From assembly GCA_030054245.1 (NCBI GenBank), contig JASGCH010000015.1, forward strand, positions 1 through 14,341: 14,341 nt of DNA, read 5' to 3'. The position numbers and the translations under genes are program-made. Each line of letters begins with the position of its first letter. The stretch's first letter is position 1. Below the pieces are notes generated by a model. That model saw only the letters and a program-made list of their open reading frames with translations. It searched no databases and was not told where the DNA came from. This DNA is from Gammaproteobacteria bacterium (GTDB taxonomy: Bacteria > Pseudomonadota > Gammaproteobacteria > Burkholderiales > Burkholderiaceae_C). Shown here in pieces: positions 6,709 through 14,131 of the stretch.

Positions 6709-7536
6709 ATGGCAATTTATTGTATGGGGGATATTCAAGGTTGTAGTCAAGCCTTTTTTGCGTTGATCAATAAGCTAGGGTTTTCACCTAGCCGAGATAC
6801 CTTATTTGTATTGGGTGACCTAGTTAACCGAGGACCTGACAATCTGGCGGTATTACGCCAGCTGATGCAGTGGGGCGACAGTGCCCAATGTATCTTGGGA
6901 AATCACGATATTTTTACTTTGGCGGTTCATTTTGGCGTCAAACCATTGCGCCACGGCGATACGATTCAAGATATTTTACAATCAGTTGATGCCGATAAAT
7001 GGATTGATTGGTTGCGCTTTCAAAAATTGGCGATAGTAGAAACCAACTGTCTGATGGTGCATGCCGGTGTGGTGCCACAATGGGACACGGTCAGTGTGCA
7101 ACAACGATCAAAGACGCTACACCAGATTTTGTCCGGTAATGACCTAGCTCCATTTTTACGGGAATTTTATCTTTATAAAGATAATAAACCAGATGATTCT
7201 TATGATGTTAGCTTACGCGAATCCATGTATAGTTTGGCAGTTCTTACGCGCATTCGTTTTTGTAATGAATTAGGGGACATGGATCACACCCATTCTGGTT
7301 ATGAAGAAAAACCAAAAGAATCTTACCTCGCTTGGTATGACCATGATCACCGCAAAACCAAAGATTTAGCGGTTTTATTTGGGCACTGGTCGGCACGAGG
7401 TGGGTTGTGGCGTGAAAAAATAGCTTGTTTAGATACGGGCTGTGTTTGGGGGCGCGAATTGAGCGTTTTGAAATTTGCCGATAGGGCATCTTTGAATAAT
7501 TTAAGAAATGGAGAATGGATTTCAGTGCCTGCCTAA
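6709..7536 (+). CDS. apaH: Symmetrical bis(5'-nucleosyl)-tetraphosphatase (Ap4A hydrolase)
   Basis: ApaH splits diadenosine tetraphosphate into two ADP, controlling this stress nucleotide and removing NpnN caps from RNA. The metallophosphoesterase motifs are in order: GDIQGC (7-12), GDLVNRGP (36-43), GNHD (64-67), VHAGV with H118, and FGHW (224-227), followed by the family LDTGCVWG (241-248). Length from this start is 275 residues, close to the roughly 280 of known ApaH. I chose ATG 6709 because MAIYCMGDIQGC matches the family N-terminus; an in-frame GTG at 6679 would add ten residues not expected. No clear Shine-Dalgarno precedes it. It is first in a plus-strand series with metZ (69 bases downstream) and gltX. 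Its own promoter must lie in or near the repeat that ends at 6660. Confidence 0.94.
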   Translation: MAIYCMGDIQGCSQAFFALINKLGFSPSRDTLFVLGDLVNRGPDNLAVLRQLMQWGDSAQCILGNHDIFTLAVHFGVKPLRHGDTIQDILQSVDADKWIDWLRFQKLAIVETNCLMVHAGVVPQWDTVSVQQRSKTLHQILSGNDLAPFLREFYLYKDNKPDDSYDVSLRESMYSLAVLTRIRFCNELGDMDHTHSGYEEKPKESYLAWYDHDHRKTKDLAVLFGHWSARGGLWREKIACLDTGCVWGRELSVLKFADRASLNNLRNGEWISVPA

Positions 7537-7552
7537 TGGTAGTGGGCAATTT

Positions 7553-7581
7553 TTGACAGGTTAAACCCGAAAAAGTACTCC
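7553..7581 (+). promoter_or_regulatory. Possible weak sigma70-type promoter for metZ
   Basis: A perfect TTGACA (7553-7558) is followed after 17 bases by TACTCC (7576-7581), a poor -10 box. It lies in the 69-base gap between apaH and metZ, 24 bases before the ATG. The -35 alone makes it worth noting; readthrough from apaH is an alternative. Confidence 0.3.
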
Positions 7582-7605
7582 ACCGAATTTAGCTTTACTT
7601 TGACT

Positions 7606-8832
7606 ATGAAGAAGAAATTACCAACTGACTCAGACGATTTAGGATTACAAACCAAAGCGGTTAGAGTTGCCGAAGAGTGTTCACAATATCGTGAAAATTC
7701 GGAAGCTTTATTTTTAACCTCGAGTTTTATGCAACCTGATAGTGCCACTGCGGCCTCAAGGTTTGCTGGAGATGAGAGTGGTTACATCTATTCCCGCTTT
7801 AGCAATCCAACCGTTAGTAGTATGGAAAAAAGGCTGAGTGCTCTGGAGGGTAGTGAAGACTGTATAGCGACTTCTAGTGGTATGTCTGCTATTTTATTGA
7901 CCTTTATGGGTTTATTAAAAGCTGGCGATCATGTACTATGTTCTCAATCGGTTTTTGGCGCGACCATCCGGTTATTGGACCAAGAATTACGCAAATTTGG
8001 TATAGACGCTACTTTTGTTCCTTTGACGGACCCAGAGGTCTGGAAAAAAGCCATCCAACCAAATACTCGCTTACTATTTCTCGAATCTCCTAGTAACCCA
8101 CTGACCGAAATAGTGGATATTAAAAGGTTAGCAAAACTTGCCCACGATGCGGGTGCGTTATTGGTGGTCGACAATTGTTTTTGCACCCCTATTCTACAAA
8201 GACCTTTGTCTTTAGGTGCAGACATAGTCGTCCATTCTGCCACCAAACATTTAGACGGGCAGGGGCGGGTGATCGCTGGTGCTATATGTACGGATGCGAA
8301 TAAAATTGAAAACTTATTCTTACCCTTAATGCGTTGTACCGGCATGACTCTATCACCTTTTAATGCTTGGGTTGTGTTAAAAGGGCTAGAAACCTTGCCT
8401 ATTCGTATGCGAGAGCAATCTAAACAGGCTCATGCCATCGCCACTTGGTTGACTCAACAGCCAGAAGTTGCCAAGGTACATTATCCTGGATTACCCTCTC
8501 ACCCTCAGTATGTCTTGGCAATGCAACAGCAAAATGGCCTAGGTGGAGCAGTGTTATCTTTTGAATTGGTTTGTGCCAATCCCGCCGATGGGCGAAAAAA
8601 AGCCTTCCAATGTATTGATAACACCCATTGGTTGTCGATTACTGCCAATTTAGGAGATGTAAAAACCACCATCACTCATCCGGCGAGTACTTCACATGGT
8701 CGATTGACCGAAGAACAGCGGCAACTGGCGGGCATATCGCAGGGACTGATTAGGCTATCGGTGGGGTTAGAAGATGTAGTTGATATTCAGAATGAACTAA
8801 GCTTAGGATTTAAAAGTATTAAGGGGTTGTAA
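7606..8832 (+). CDS. metZ: O-succinylhomoserine sulfhydrylase
   Basis: MetZ is a PLP-dependent enzyme of the cystathionine gamma-synthase family that makes homocysteine directly from O-succinylhomoserine and sulfide in methionine synthesis. Numbering from ATG 7606 (408 residues), the PLP lysine is K214 in HSATKHLDGQGR, the wording typical of MetZ rather than MetB or MetC. YSRFSNPT (62-69) supplies the phosphate-binding Tyr-Arg of the neighbouring subunit, SSGMSA (90-95) the cofactor phosphate loop, and D189 in VVDN contacts the pyridine nitrogen. An in-frame TTG at 7600 is a less likely start. No Shine-Dalgarno is obvious. Its stop overlaps the gltX start by one base, so the two form an operon. 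MetZ is the best call; an O-acetylhomoserine enzyme is less likely. Confidence 0.93.
   Translation: MKKKLPTDSDDLGLQTKAVRVAEECSQYRENSEALFLTSSFMQPDSATAASRFAGDESGYIYSRFSNPTVSSMEKRLSALEGSEDCIATSSGMSAILLTFMGLLKAGDHVLCSQSVFGATIRLLDQELRKFGIDATFVPLTDPEVWKKAIQPNTRLLFLESPSNPLTEIVDIKRLAKLAHDAGALLVVDNCFCTPILQRPLSLGADIVVHSATKHLDGQGRVIAGAICTDANKIENLFLPLMRCTGMTLSPFNAWVVLKGLETLPIRMREQSKQAHAIATWLTQQPEVAKVHYPGLPSHPQYVLAMQQQNGLGGAVLSFELVCANPADGRKKAFQCIDNTHWLSITANLGDVKTTITHPASTSHGRLTEEQRQLAGISQGLIRLSVGLEDVVDIQNELSLGFKSIKGL
8821..8826 (+). promoter_or_regulatory. Ribosome binding site for gltX
   Basis: AAGGGG lies five bases before the gltX ATG, inside the last codons of metZ. With the TAATG stop-start overlap it implies coupled translation. 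Confidence 0.65.
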
Positions 8833-10274
8833 TGACATTCAGAACGCGTTTTGCACCTTCACCAACTGGGTCCATTCATGTTGGCAATTTGCGCTCAGCT
8901 ATCTTCCCTTGGGTTTTGGCAAAATCTAGGGCAGGTACTTTTATTTTGCGTATTGAGGACAGTGATAGCGAACGATCCAATCAAGAATCTATTGATAATA
9001 TTATAAAAAGTTTATCTTGGTTGGGCTTGCAACCTGATGAAGGTCCTTATTTTCAGAGTCAAAGATGGGTACGATACCGTGAAGTAGCTGAAGAATTGTT
9101 GGCGATTGGTGCCGCATATTGGTGTTATCAAACCAAAGAAGAGTTGGATATTTTAAAAAATGAATTCCTTAATCAAGGATATAACGGACAATGGCGACCT
9201 ATGGACGGTAAAATCTTGCCTCCTATTCCATTGGATGTGAAGCCAGTCTTACGGTTTCTGATGCCACAAACGGGTCGGGTAGCTTGGCAAGATGCGGTCA
9301 AAGGATGCGTTTCTTTTGAAAATCAAGAATTAGACGACTGGGTAATGCTGCGTTCAGATGGTACGCCAACATATAATTTTTGCGTCGTGGTAGATGATAT
9401 TGACATGCTCATTACCCATGTGATACGCGGCGATGATCATGTGAACAATACGCCAAAACAAATTCATTTGTATCAAGCTTTGTCCAAAACAGTGCCGACA
9501 TTTGCACACTTACCTACCGTTTTAGATGGTCAGGGCAACAAGTTGAGTAAACGCAATGGCGCTAAGTCGGTTTTGGACTATCGTCAAGAAGGTTACTTAC
9601 CACAAGCCCTGATTAATTACTTGTCTCGTCTAGGTTGGAGCCATGGAGATGATGAAATATTTACTGTGGAACAACTTATTGATTGGTTTGATCTAGCTCA
9701 TATTGGTGCGAGTGCTACCAAATTTGATGAACAAAAACTGCTTTGGGTGAATACCCAACATATTCAAAAACTTTCACTATCTGCCTTAGTGCAACAGCTA
9801 GAAAATTATTGGCACAACAACGATAAAGCATATATTTCTCAAAATTTTAGAACCAGTACTTGGGAAGAGATAGCTAACCATCCTAGATTTCTCAAAATGT
9901 GTGCGTTGGTGCAAACCAGATGTACTAAATTACGAGATTTTTTTGATTGGTATGACAAAATTTGCCGTCGACCTAACTTAAACCAGCAAGAGTTACAGGA
10001 CATGCTAAGCAAGGATAGTCGAATTGTTGTGGCTATTGACGATTTGTTGTTGCGGGTTAGCGATTTACATGCCGATCAGGTTGAATTACCACATATTACT
10101 GACATAATAACCCATTGCCAGCGGGAATATGCTTTGAAAATGGCCCACTTCGCCGTGCCTTTGCGCTATCTGTTGATAGGTGAGAAACAGTCATTGGCGG
10201 TAGATGATTTACTTGTGGTTTTGGGTAAAACTGAAGCCATTCAGAGACTATCTGCATTAAAAGACTATCATTAG
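8832..10274 (+). CDS. gltX: Glutamyl-tRNA synthetase
   Basis: GltX is a class I synthetase that attaches glutamate to tRNA-Glu. Its 480 residues are usual for the bacterial enzyme. The N-terminal RFAPSPTGSIHVGNLRSA (6-23) contains the HIGH-type motif H16-V-G-N19; RIEDSD (40-45) and VIRGDDHVNNTPKQ (197-210) bind glutamate and ATP; KLSKR (237-241) is the KMSKS loop. The helical C-terminal half (about 320-480) is the anticodon-binding domain. The zinc-binding CXC seen in the E. coli enzyme is absent: at that site the sequence reads YWCYQT, with one cysteine. The start ATG overlaps the metZ stop as TAATG and has an AAGGGG site. Co-transcription with metZ, and perhaps apaH, is likely. A bulged hairpin follows 17 bases after the stop. 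Confidence 0.96.
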   Translation: MTFRTRFAPSPTGSIHVGNLRSAIFPWVLAKSRAGTFILRIEDSDSERSNQESIDNIIKSLSWLGLQPDEGPYFQSQRWVRYREVAEELLAIGAAYWCYQTKEELDILKNEFLNQGYNGQWRPMDGKILPPIPLDVKPVLRFLMPQTGRVAWQDAVKGCVSFENQELDDWVMLRSDGTPTYNFCVVVDDIDMLITHVIRGDDHVNNTPKQIHLYQALSKTVPTFAHLPTVLDGQGNKLSKRNGAKSVLDYRQEGYLPQALINYLSRLGWSHGDDEIFTVEQLIDWFDLAHIGASATKFDEQKLLWVNTQHIQKLSLSALVQQLENYWHNNDKAYISQNFRTSTWEEIANHPRFLKMCALVQTRCTKLRDFFDWYDKICRRPNLNQQELQDMLSKDSRIVVAIDDLLLRVSDLHADQVELPHITDIITHCQREYALKMAHFAVPLRYLLIGEKQSLAVDDLLVVLGKTEAIQRLSALKDYH

Positions 10275-10291
10275 ACTGGAAGTGCTCGCTA

Positions 10292-10316
10292 GTGGTAGCC
10301 TACTTTTAGGTGCCAC
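10292..10316 (+). terminator. Candidate hairpin after gltX
   Basis: GTGGTAGCCTA and TAGGTGCCAC pair (one G-T, one bulged G) around a CTTT loop, 17 bases after the gltX stop. There is no U tract after it, so it may be an RNA-stabilising hairpin rather than a classic intrinsic terminator. Confidence 0.35.
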
Positions 10317-10409
10317 AAGCTATTTAGGGTTTACCCTAGTATTGAAAAAATCACCTTTGTCCCTAGTTTAAGAGTGTGGATTGATGTGAATTAACCTAAG
10401 AAAAATAGC

Positions 10410-10570
10410 AAGACTGTTGCTCCATTGGCTGGTGCGCTCGACGAGCTACCAAAGTACAAGGCTGGAGCAGTCGCCCCCAGCTTCATTTCCGAAGATGATC
10501 ATTCGCTGGTGAGTACCGCATAACGCAGTAATTTGACAACCGCGGCACCAGCCAATGATGGAACAGTCTT
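10410..10570. repeat. Family A palindromic element, copy at 10410
   Basis: This 161-base copy runs from AAGACTGTT (10410-10418) to AACAGTCTT (10562-10570). Imperfect longer arms read TTGCTCCATTGGCTGGTGC on the left and GCACCAGCCAATGATGGAA on the right. Inside are GAGCTACCAAAGTACAAGGC, the GTCGCCCCCAG block shared with the element at 353, and CAGCTTCATTTCCGAAG. Length and organisation match that element closely. Confidence 0.8.
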
Positions 10571-10615
10571 ATATTGAGTATATGCGAGAATAGCGAGCGG
10601 AAGTGTAACTGATGC

Positions 10616-10640
10616 GCCATCCGGTGGAGCAACAGTCTTA
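10616..10640. repeat. Solitary family A end
   Basis: CCATCCGGTGGAGCAACAGTCTTA resembles the right end of the neighbouring copy (GATGGAACAGTCTTA) without a left partner. It may be debris of a third element between the two full copies. Confidence 0.5.
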
Positions 10641-10685
10641 TAGCGCTTGTCTTTCCGTTCCATAAATTCATGGTCAGGTTTAAAA

Positions 10686-10874
10686 AAGACTGTTACAAAA
10701 CCATTACTACACCATCGGCTAGTCCGCTTGGTGAGCTGTCAAAGTACAAGGCTTCCGCGCACCACACAACCAGCTTCATTTCCGAAGATGGCTATGGTGG
10801 CCGTTCGAACGGAGAAATATAAAGCAGTAATTTGATAGTGTAACCGTGGTACCAGCCGATGGTGCAATAGTCTT
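10686..10874. repeat. Family A palindromic element, copy at 10686
   Basis: This 189-base copy runs from AAGACTGTTAC (10686) to AATAGTCTT (ending 10874), with ends related to CACCATCGGCTAG and ACCAGCCGATGGTGCAA. It contains GAGCTGTCAAAGTACAAGGC (10733-10752) and CAGCTTCATTTCCGAAGATG. A perfect 12-base palindrome CCGTTCGAACGG is at 10801-10812. It ends 32 bases before the htpG ATG, so the htpG promoter must lie in or upstream of the element, or be squeezed into the AT-rich stretch after it. Confidence 0.8.
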
Positions 10875-10906
10875 ACTTATTTTATTCATCATTTTAGTAA
10901 CTTTTT

Positions 10907-12832
10907 ATGGCTCAACAAACTTATTCTTTTCAGGCAGAAGTATCGCAATTATTGCACTTAGTCACCCATTCTTTGTATTCAAATAAGGAAATCTTTTTAA
11001 GAGAACTTATTTCTAACGCTTCTGATGCTTGTGATAAATTGCGTTACGAGGCTTTGAATCATCCTGAATTGTGGTCAGATGATAGTGATTTACGGGTTAG
11101 AATCACCGTTGACGAGCAAGAAAAAACCATCGTTATTACCGACAATGGCATTGGTATGAATGAAGCCGAAATTATTGAAAATTTAGGGACTATTGCTAAA
11201 AGCGGTACCAAGGAATTTATGGCTAAGCTAGGCTTAGAGCAAAAAGCTGATGCTAAAGATAAAGGTGCTTTGATAGGGCAGTTTGGCGTGGGATTTTATT
11301 CTGGATTTATTGTGGCTAGTTCAATCACGGTCGAATCTAGAAGAGCTGGTGAAGATGCTAAAAACGGGGTCCGTTGGATCAGTCAAGGAACCGGTGAATT
11401 TCAAATTGAACAGGTAACTTTAGAGTCAAGAGGCACCAAGGTTATTTTGCACATTCAAGAAGATTCAGCGGAATTTTTACATTCATGGAAAATTAAATCC
11501 ATTATAAATCGCTATTCAGATCACATCTCTATTCCTATTCAAATGTTAAAACAAGAATGGAAGGCTGGAGAAGGGAATGATTCCGGTGAGATGGTAACTA
11601 CAGACGAATGGGAAACGGTCAATAAAGCGACCGCGTTATGGGCTAGGCCAAAAAGCGAAGTATCTGATCAAGAGTATGTTGACTTTTATAAAAATCTGAG
11701 TTATGATCAAGTGGATCCACTGATTTGGACGCATAACAAAGTAGAGGGGAAAACTGAATACACACAACTTTTGTTTATTCCAGCTAAAGCTCCATTTGAT
11801 TTGTTTCAAAAAGATAAGAGTAACGGCATCAAACTGTATATAAAAAAGGTATTTATTACGGATGATGCGGATATGTTAATGCCTAATTATTTGCGCTTTG
11901 TTCGAGGGGTTCTAGATTCCGCAGATTTACCGTTAAATGTAAGCCGTGAGTTGTTACAAGAAAGTCGCGATGTCAAGGCCATTCGAGATGGGAATGTGCG
12001 CAGGGTTTTGACTCTGCTTGAAGACTTATCTAAGGATGAGGTAGCGGTGGATAGCCAAAGTAAATACCAGCAATTTTACACTGAATTTGGTACTGTCCTA
12101 AAAGAAGGAATGGTTGAAGATAGTGCAAATCGAGAAAGAATCGCCAAGCTCCTACGCTTTTTTAGTACCCATAGCGATTCCTGCTCAGTATCCCTAGAAA
12201 CCTACAAAAGTCGCATGAAAGAAGGTCAAGAGGCGATTTACTACCTTACTGCCGAGTCGTTATCTGTAGCCCAGCATAGCCCACAACTAGAAATTTTTAG
12301 AAGGCGAGGTATAGAAGTATTGTTGATGACTGATAGAGTGGATGAATGGGTGCTTTCGTACTTTACAGAGTTCGCCGGTACTCCATTACAAAGCATAGCC
12401 AAAGGAGAGATAGACCTAGGAAAACTAGAAACCGAGGAAGAAAAAGGTAAACAGGAGTCCAACAAGAAAGACTTTGACTTATTAATTGCAAAACTTAAGG
12501 AGCATCTAAAAGAAAAAACTTTAGATGTGCGTTTATCCACGCGTCTGGTGGTTTCTCCAGCGTGTTTAGTCGTTGACAAGCAGGGAGCTTCTTTACATCT
12601 GAGTAGATTACTCAAGCAAGCGGGTCAGAGTATTCCTGCTAGTAAACCTATTTTAGAATTAAATCCTGAGCATACCTTAGTAAAGAACCTAAACTCCCAA
12701 CAAGATAGTGTATATTTTCATGATTTGGCAGATGTTATATATTATCAGGCTCTTTTGGCTGAAGGCGGAGTTTTAGAAAATGCCAGTGAATATCTCGAAA
12801 AAGTTCAAGCACTTTTAATTCGGCAACTCTAA
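10907..12832 (+). CDS. htpG: Chaperone HtpG (bacterial Hsp90)
   Basis: HtpG is the cytoplasmic ATP-dependent Hsp90 chaperone, working as a dimer with the DnaK system on stress-damaged clients. It has 641 residues, slightly longer than the E. coli protein. The GHKL ATP site is intact: LRELISNASDACDKLR with E33 and N37, TDNGIGM with D79, GTIAKSGT (94-101) and GQFGVGFYSGF (124-134). The middle domain carries NVSRELLQESRDVKAIR with the catalytic-loop arginine, and the C-terminal dimerisation domain follows. The eukaryotic MEEVD tail is absent, as expected. ATG 10907 gives the usual N-terminus. No Shine-Dalgarno is visible in the AT-rich leader, and a palindromic repeat ends 32 bases upstream. It converges with msrA across a strong hairpin. 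Confidence 0.97.
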   Translation: MAQQTYSFQAEVSQLLHLVTHSLYSNKEIFLRELISNASDACDKLRYEALNHPELWSDDSDLRVRITVDEQEKTIVITDNGIGMNEAEIIENLGTIAKSGTKEFMAKLGLEQKADAKDKGALIGQFGVGFYSGFIVASSITVESRRAGEDAKNGVRWISQGTGEFQIEQVTLESRGTKVILHIQEDSAEFLHSWKIKSIINRYSDHISIPIQMLKQEWKAGEGNDSGEMVTTDEWETVNKATALWARPKSEVSDQEYVDFYKNLSYDQVDPLIWTHNKVEGKTEYTQLLFIPAKAPFDLFQKDKSNGIKLYIKKVFITDDADMLMPNYLRFVRGVLDSADLPLNVSRELLQESRDVKAIRDGNVRRVLTLLEDLSKDEVAVDSQSKYQQFYTEFGTVLKEGMVEDSANRERIAKLLRFFSTHSDSCSVSLETYKSRMKEGQEAIYYLTAESLSVAQHSPQLEIFRRRGIEVLLMTDRVDEWVLSYFTEFAGTPLQSIAKGEIDLGKLETEEEKGKQESNKKDFDLLIAKLKEHLKEKTLDVRLSTRLVVSPACLVVDKQGASLHLSRLLKQAGQSIPASKPILELNPEHTLVKNLNSQQDSVYFHDLADVIYYQALLAEGGVLENASEYLEKVQALLIRQL

Positions 12833-12842
12833 GAGTTGAGTG

Positions 12843-12883
12843 GGGAAGATGGTTGCTCCAGCTGATGGTGCAACCATCTTCCC
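12843..12883. terminator. Hairpin between convergent htpG and msrA, derived from family A ends
   Basis: Perfect 14-base arms GGGAAGATGGTTGC (12843-12856) and its complement (12870-12883) flank a 13-base loop, starting 10 bases after the htpG stop. No U tract follows on either strand. The inner part (GATGGTGCAACCATCTT) closely resembles the family A right end, so it may be a collapsed element consisting only of its two ends. It could end or protect both converging transcripts. Confidence 0.65.
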
Positions 12884-12938
12884 ATACGGGAGTATATGAG
12901 AACTTGGAGCGCCTAGTGGTTTCCAGATTCAAAGCACA

Positions 12939-13466
12939 TTATTTTTTTAACAGGGCTTGATGGTTCTTATAAAACTTATTGAGTTTAGGTTGAATAACCG
13001 CTAAACAATAAGCTTGTTGAGGATTGTTTAAAAAATAATTTTTGTGGTAATCCTCGGCAGGGTAATAATTGTTCAAAGGTAGGACTTCAGTAAGTATTTT
13101 TTTAGGAGCAAAATCAGTTAATTGCTTAATATAGATAGTTGCGCGCTCTCGGTCTTCTAAGGAATGGGAATAAATACCGCTTCTATATTGATCGCCGATA
13201 TCATTTCCTTGTCGATTTAGGCTGGTTGGGTCGTGGCTAGAAAAGAAAATGGCAAGGATTGATTCTAGCGATAGGATATGACTTTGATATTGAATTTTGA
13301 TCACTTCCACAAAACCGGTGGCTCCGCTACATACTTGCTGATAACTTGGGTTACAGCCGTTACCGTTGGCATACCCAGGCTCTACTTCATCAACTCCTGA
13401 TAGGTTTTGAAAAATCGCCTCTAAGCACCAAAAGCAACCTCCACCTAAAAATATTAAATTATTCAT
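12939..13466 (-). CDS. msrA: Peptide methionine-S-sulfoxide reductase
   Basis: MsrA reduces the S form of methionine sulfoxide in oxidised proteins, using thioredoxin. Its 175 residues are near the short form of the family. The catalytic cysteine is C11 in GGGCFWCLEAIF; the glutamate that assists it is probably E54 in GATGFVEV, and the QYRSGIYS motif (93-100) forms the pocket. The usual TGH before that glutamate reads TGF here, a mild oddity. A C-terminal cysteine (in QAYCLAV) may serve as resolving residue. ATG 13466 gives the standard N-terminus; no good Shine-Dalgarno is seen. It converges with htpG, and its 5' end has a decayed duplicate upstream (13692-13798). Confidence 0.94.
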   Translation of the reverse strand: MNNLIFLGGGCFWCLEAIFQNLSGVDEVEPGYANGNGCNPSYQQVCSGATGFVEVIKIQYQSHILSLESILAIFFSSHDPTSLNRQGNDIGDQYRSGIYSHSLEDRERATIYIKQLTDFAPKKILTEVLPLNNYYPAEDYHKNYFLNNPQQAYCLAVIQPKLNKFYKNHQALLKK

Positions 13467-13537
13467 TGTAGTATTGTATAAGTATATTCCTTACAAGGCA
13501 TAGGTCGTGCGTAAGTTTTGGGTTAAACCATAGATCA

Positions 13538-13689
13538 AAGATCGTTACAGCATTGGTTTTGCCACCAACTACACTGCCAAATGAATAAGTTATGTGGTGT
13601 TCACCTCGAATGAGCAACTTCGGAAATGAAGCTGGATGCGAACTCCAGCCTTGTAATTTGGTAGTTCATCCGGGCTTGTGCAAAGATCT
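13538..13689. repeat. Family A palindromic element, inverted copy
   Basis: This 152-base copy runs from AAGATCGTTACAGCATTGG (13538) to TTGTGCAAAGATCT (ending 13689). Its internal blocks appear as reverse complements of those in other copies: CTTCGGAAATGAAGCTGG (13618-13635) and CCAGCCTTGTAATTTGGTAG. It therefore lies in the opposite orientation to the copies at 10410 and 10686. Its left part belongs to the duplicated msrA upstream segment. Confidence 0.7.
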
Positions 13690-13691
13690 CA

Positions 13692-13798
13692 TTACCGTTG
13701 GCATATCCAGGAGTTACTTCATCAATTCCTGATGGGTTTTGAAAAATCGCCTCTAAGCACCCAAAGTAACCTCCATCTCAAAATATTAAATGATGCAT
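13692..13798 (-). pseudogene. Decayed duplicate of the msrA 5' end
   Basis: On the minus strand an ATG at 13798 begins a frame that follows msrA at a constant 332-base offset for about 35 codons. Codon 7 is a stop (TGA), the active-site GGGCFWC is changed to DGGYFGC, losing the catalytic cysteine, and similarity stops at PGYANGN. It cannot make a functional enzyme. It was created by duplication of the msrA start and upstream region and is now diverged. Confidence 0.88.
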
Positions 13799-13915
13799 TG
13801 TAGTTTTTATAAGTATACCTCTAAAAAGGCAGCGTAAATCTTGGGTTAAACAATAGACTAAAGATCGTTGCACCATTGGCTTTGCCGCCAACTACACTGC
13901 CAAATGAATAAGTTA
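13692..13915. repeat. Segmental duplication of 13360-13592
   Basis: The 224 bases here align with 13360-13592, covering the first 35 codons of msrA, its upstream region and the left part of the family A element (CCAACTACACTGCCAAATG is exact in both). Substitutions and a few small indels are spread throughout, so the event is not recent. Confidence 0.88.
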
Positions 13916-14034
13916 AAGACTATTGCGCCTACGGCTGATATCGCTCGGTGAGCTGTCATAATTACAAGGCTATTGGATAAGCTTTGAAATATATTCCATT
14001 TCAAAGACAAGACTGTTGTTTTCGGGTTATCCAA
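13916..14034. repeat. Family A left part followed by nested inverted repeats
   Basis: AAGACTATTGCGCCTACGGC begins a left end, followed by CGCTCGGTGAGCTGTCA and ATTACAAGGCT, degenerate forms of the family internal block. Then TTGGATAA (13973-13980) pairs with TTATCCAA (14027-14034), and inside that CTTTGAAAT (13982-13990) pairs exactly with ATTTCAAAG (14000-14008). No normal right end is seen. Confidence 0.5.
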
Positions 14035-14067
14035 GATTTAGCATACATTCACCTTGATCGTCTCCTA

Positions 14068-14131
14068 TGCGGGAGTATAGGGGAGCTTGGGTAGCCTAGT
14101 TGTTTCCAGACTCTAAGCACATTATTTTTGA
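14068..14131. repeat. Diverged copy of the htpG-msrA intergenic end
   Basis: It aligns with 12885-12948 at an offset of 1183 bases: GGGAGTATA, then CCTAGT-GTTTCCAGA, then AAGCACATTATTTTT are shared. The original covers the intergenic spacer and the final codons of msrA. With 13692-13915, both ends of an msrA-sized segment are present a second time, but in swapped order. Confidence 0.7.

Larger units (their letters stand above)
10275..10906. other. 632-base intergenic region between gltX and htpG, mostly repeats
   Basis: It contains a hairpin (10292-10316), two family A elements (10410-10570, 10686-10874) and a loose family A end (10616-10640). The short open frames across it (minus 10483-10671, plus 10647-10835) run through the repeats and look non-coding. 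I see no sigma32-type box (CTTGAAA with CCCCAT) although htpG is usually a heat-shock gene. Bases 10317-10409 show only a small AGGGT-TT-ACCCT palindrome near 10327. Confidence 0.6.

Noticed and set aside
10801..10812. CCGTTCGAACGG as a tRNA T-arm or an operator
   Set aside because: No cloverleaf can be built around it and it lies in the middle of a repeat element; it is simply a short palindrome.
10483..10835. Two overlapping small open frames on opposite strands between gltX and htpG
   Set aside because: They run through the palindromic elements and encode no recognisable protein.
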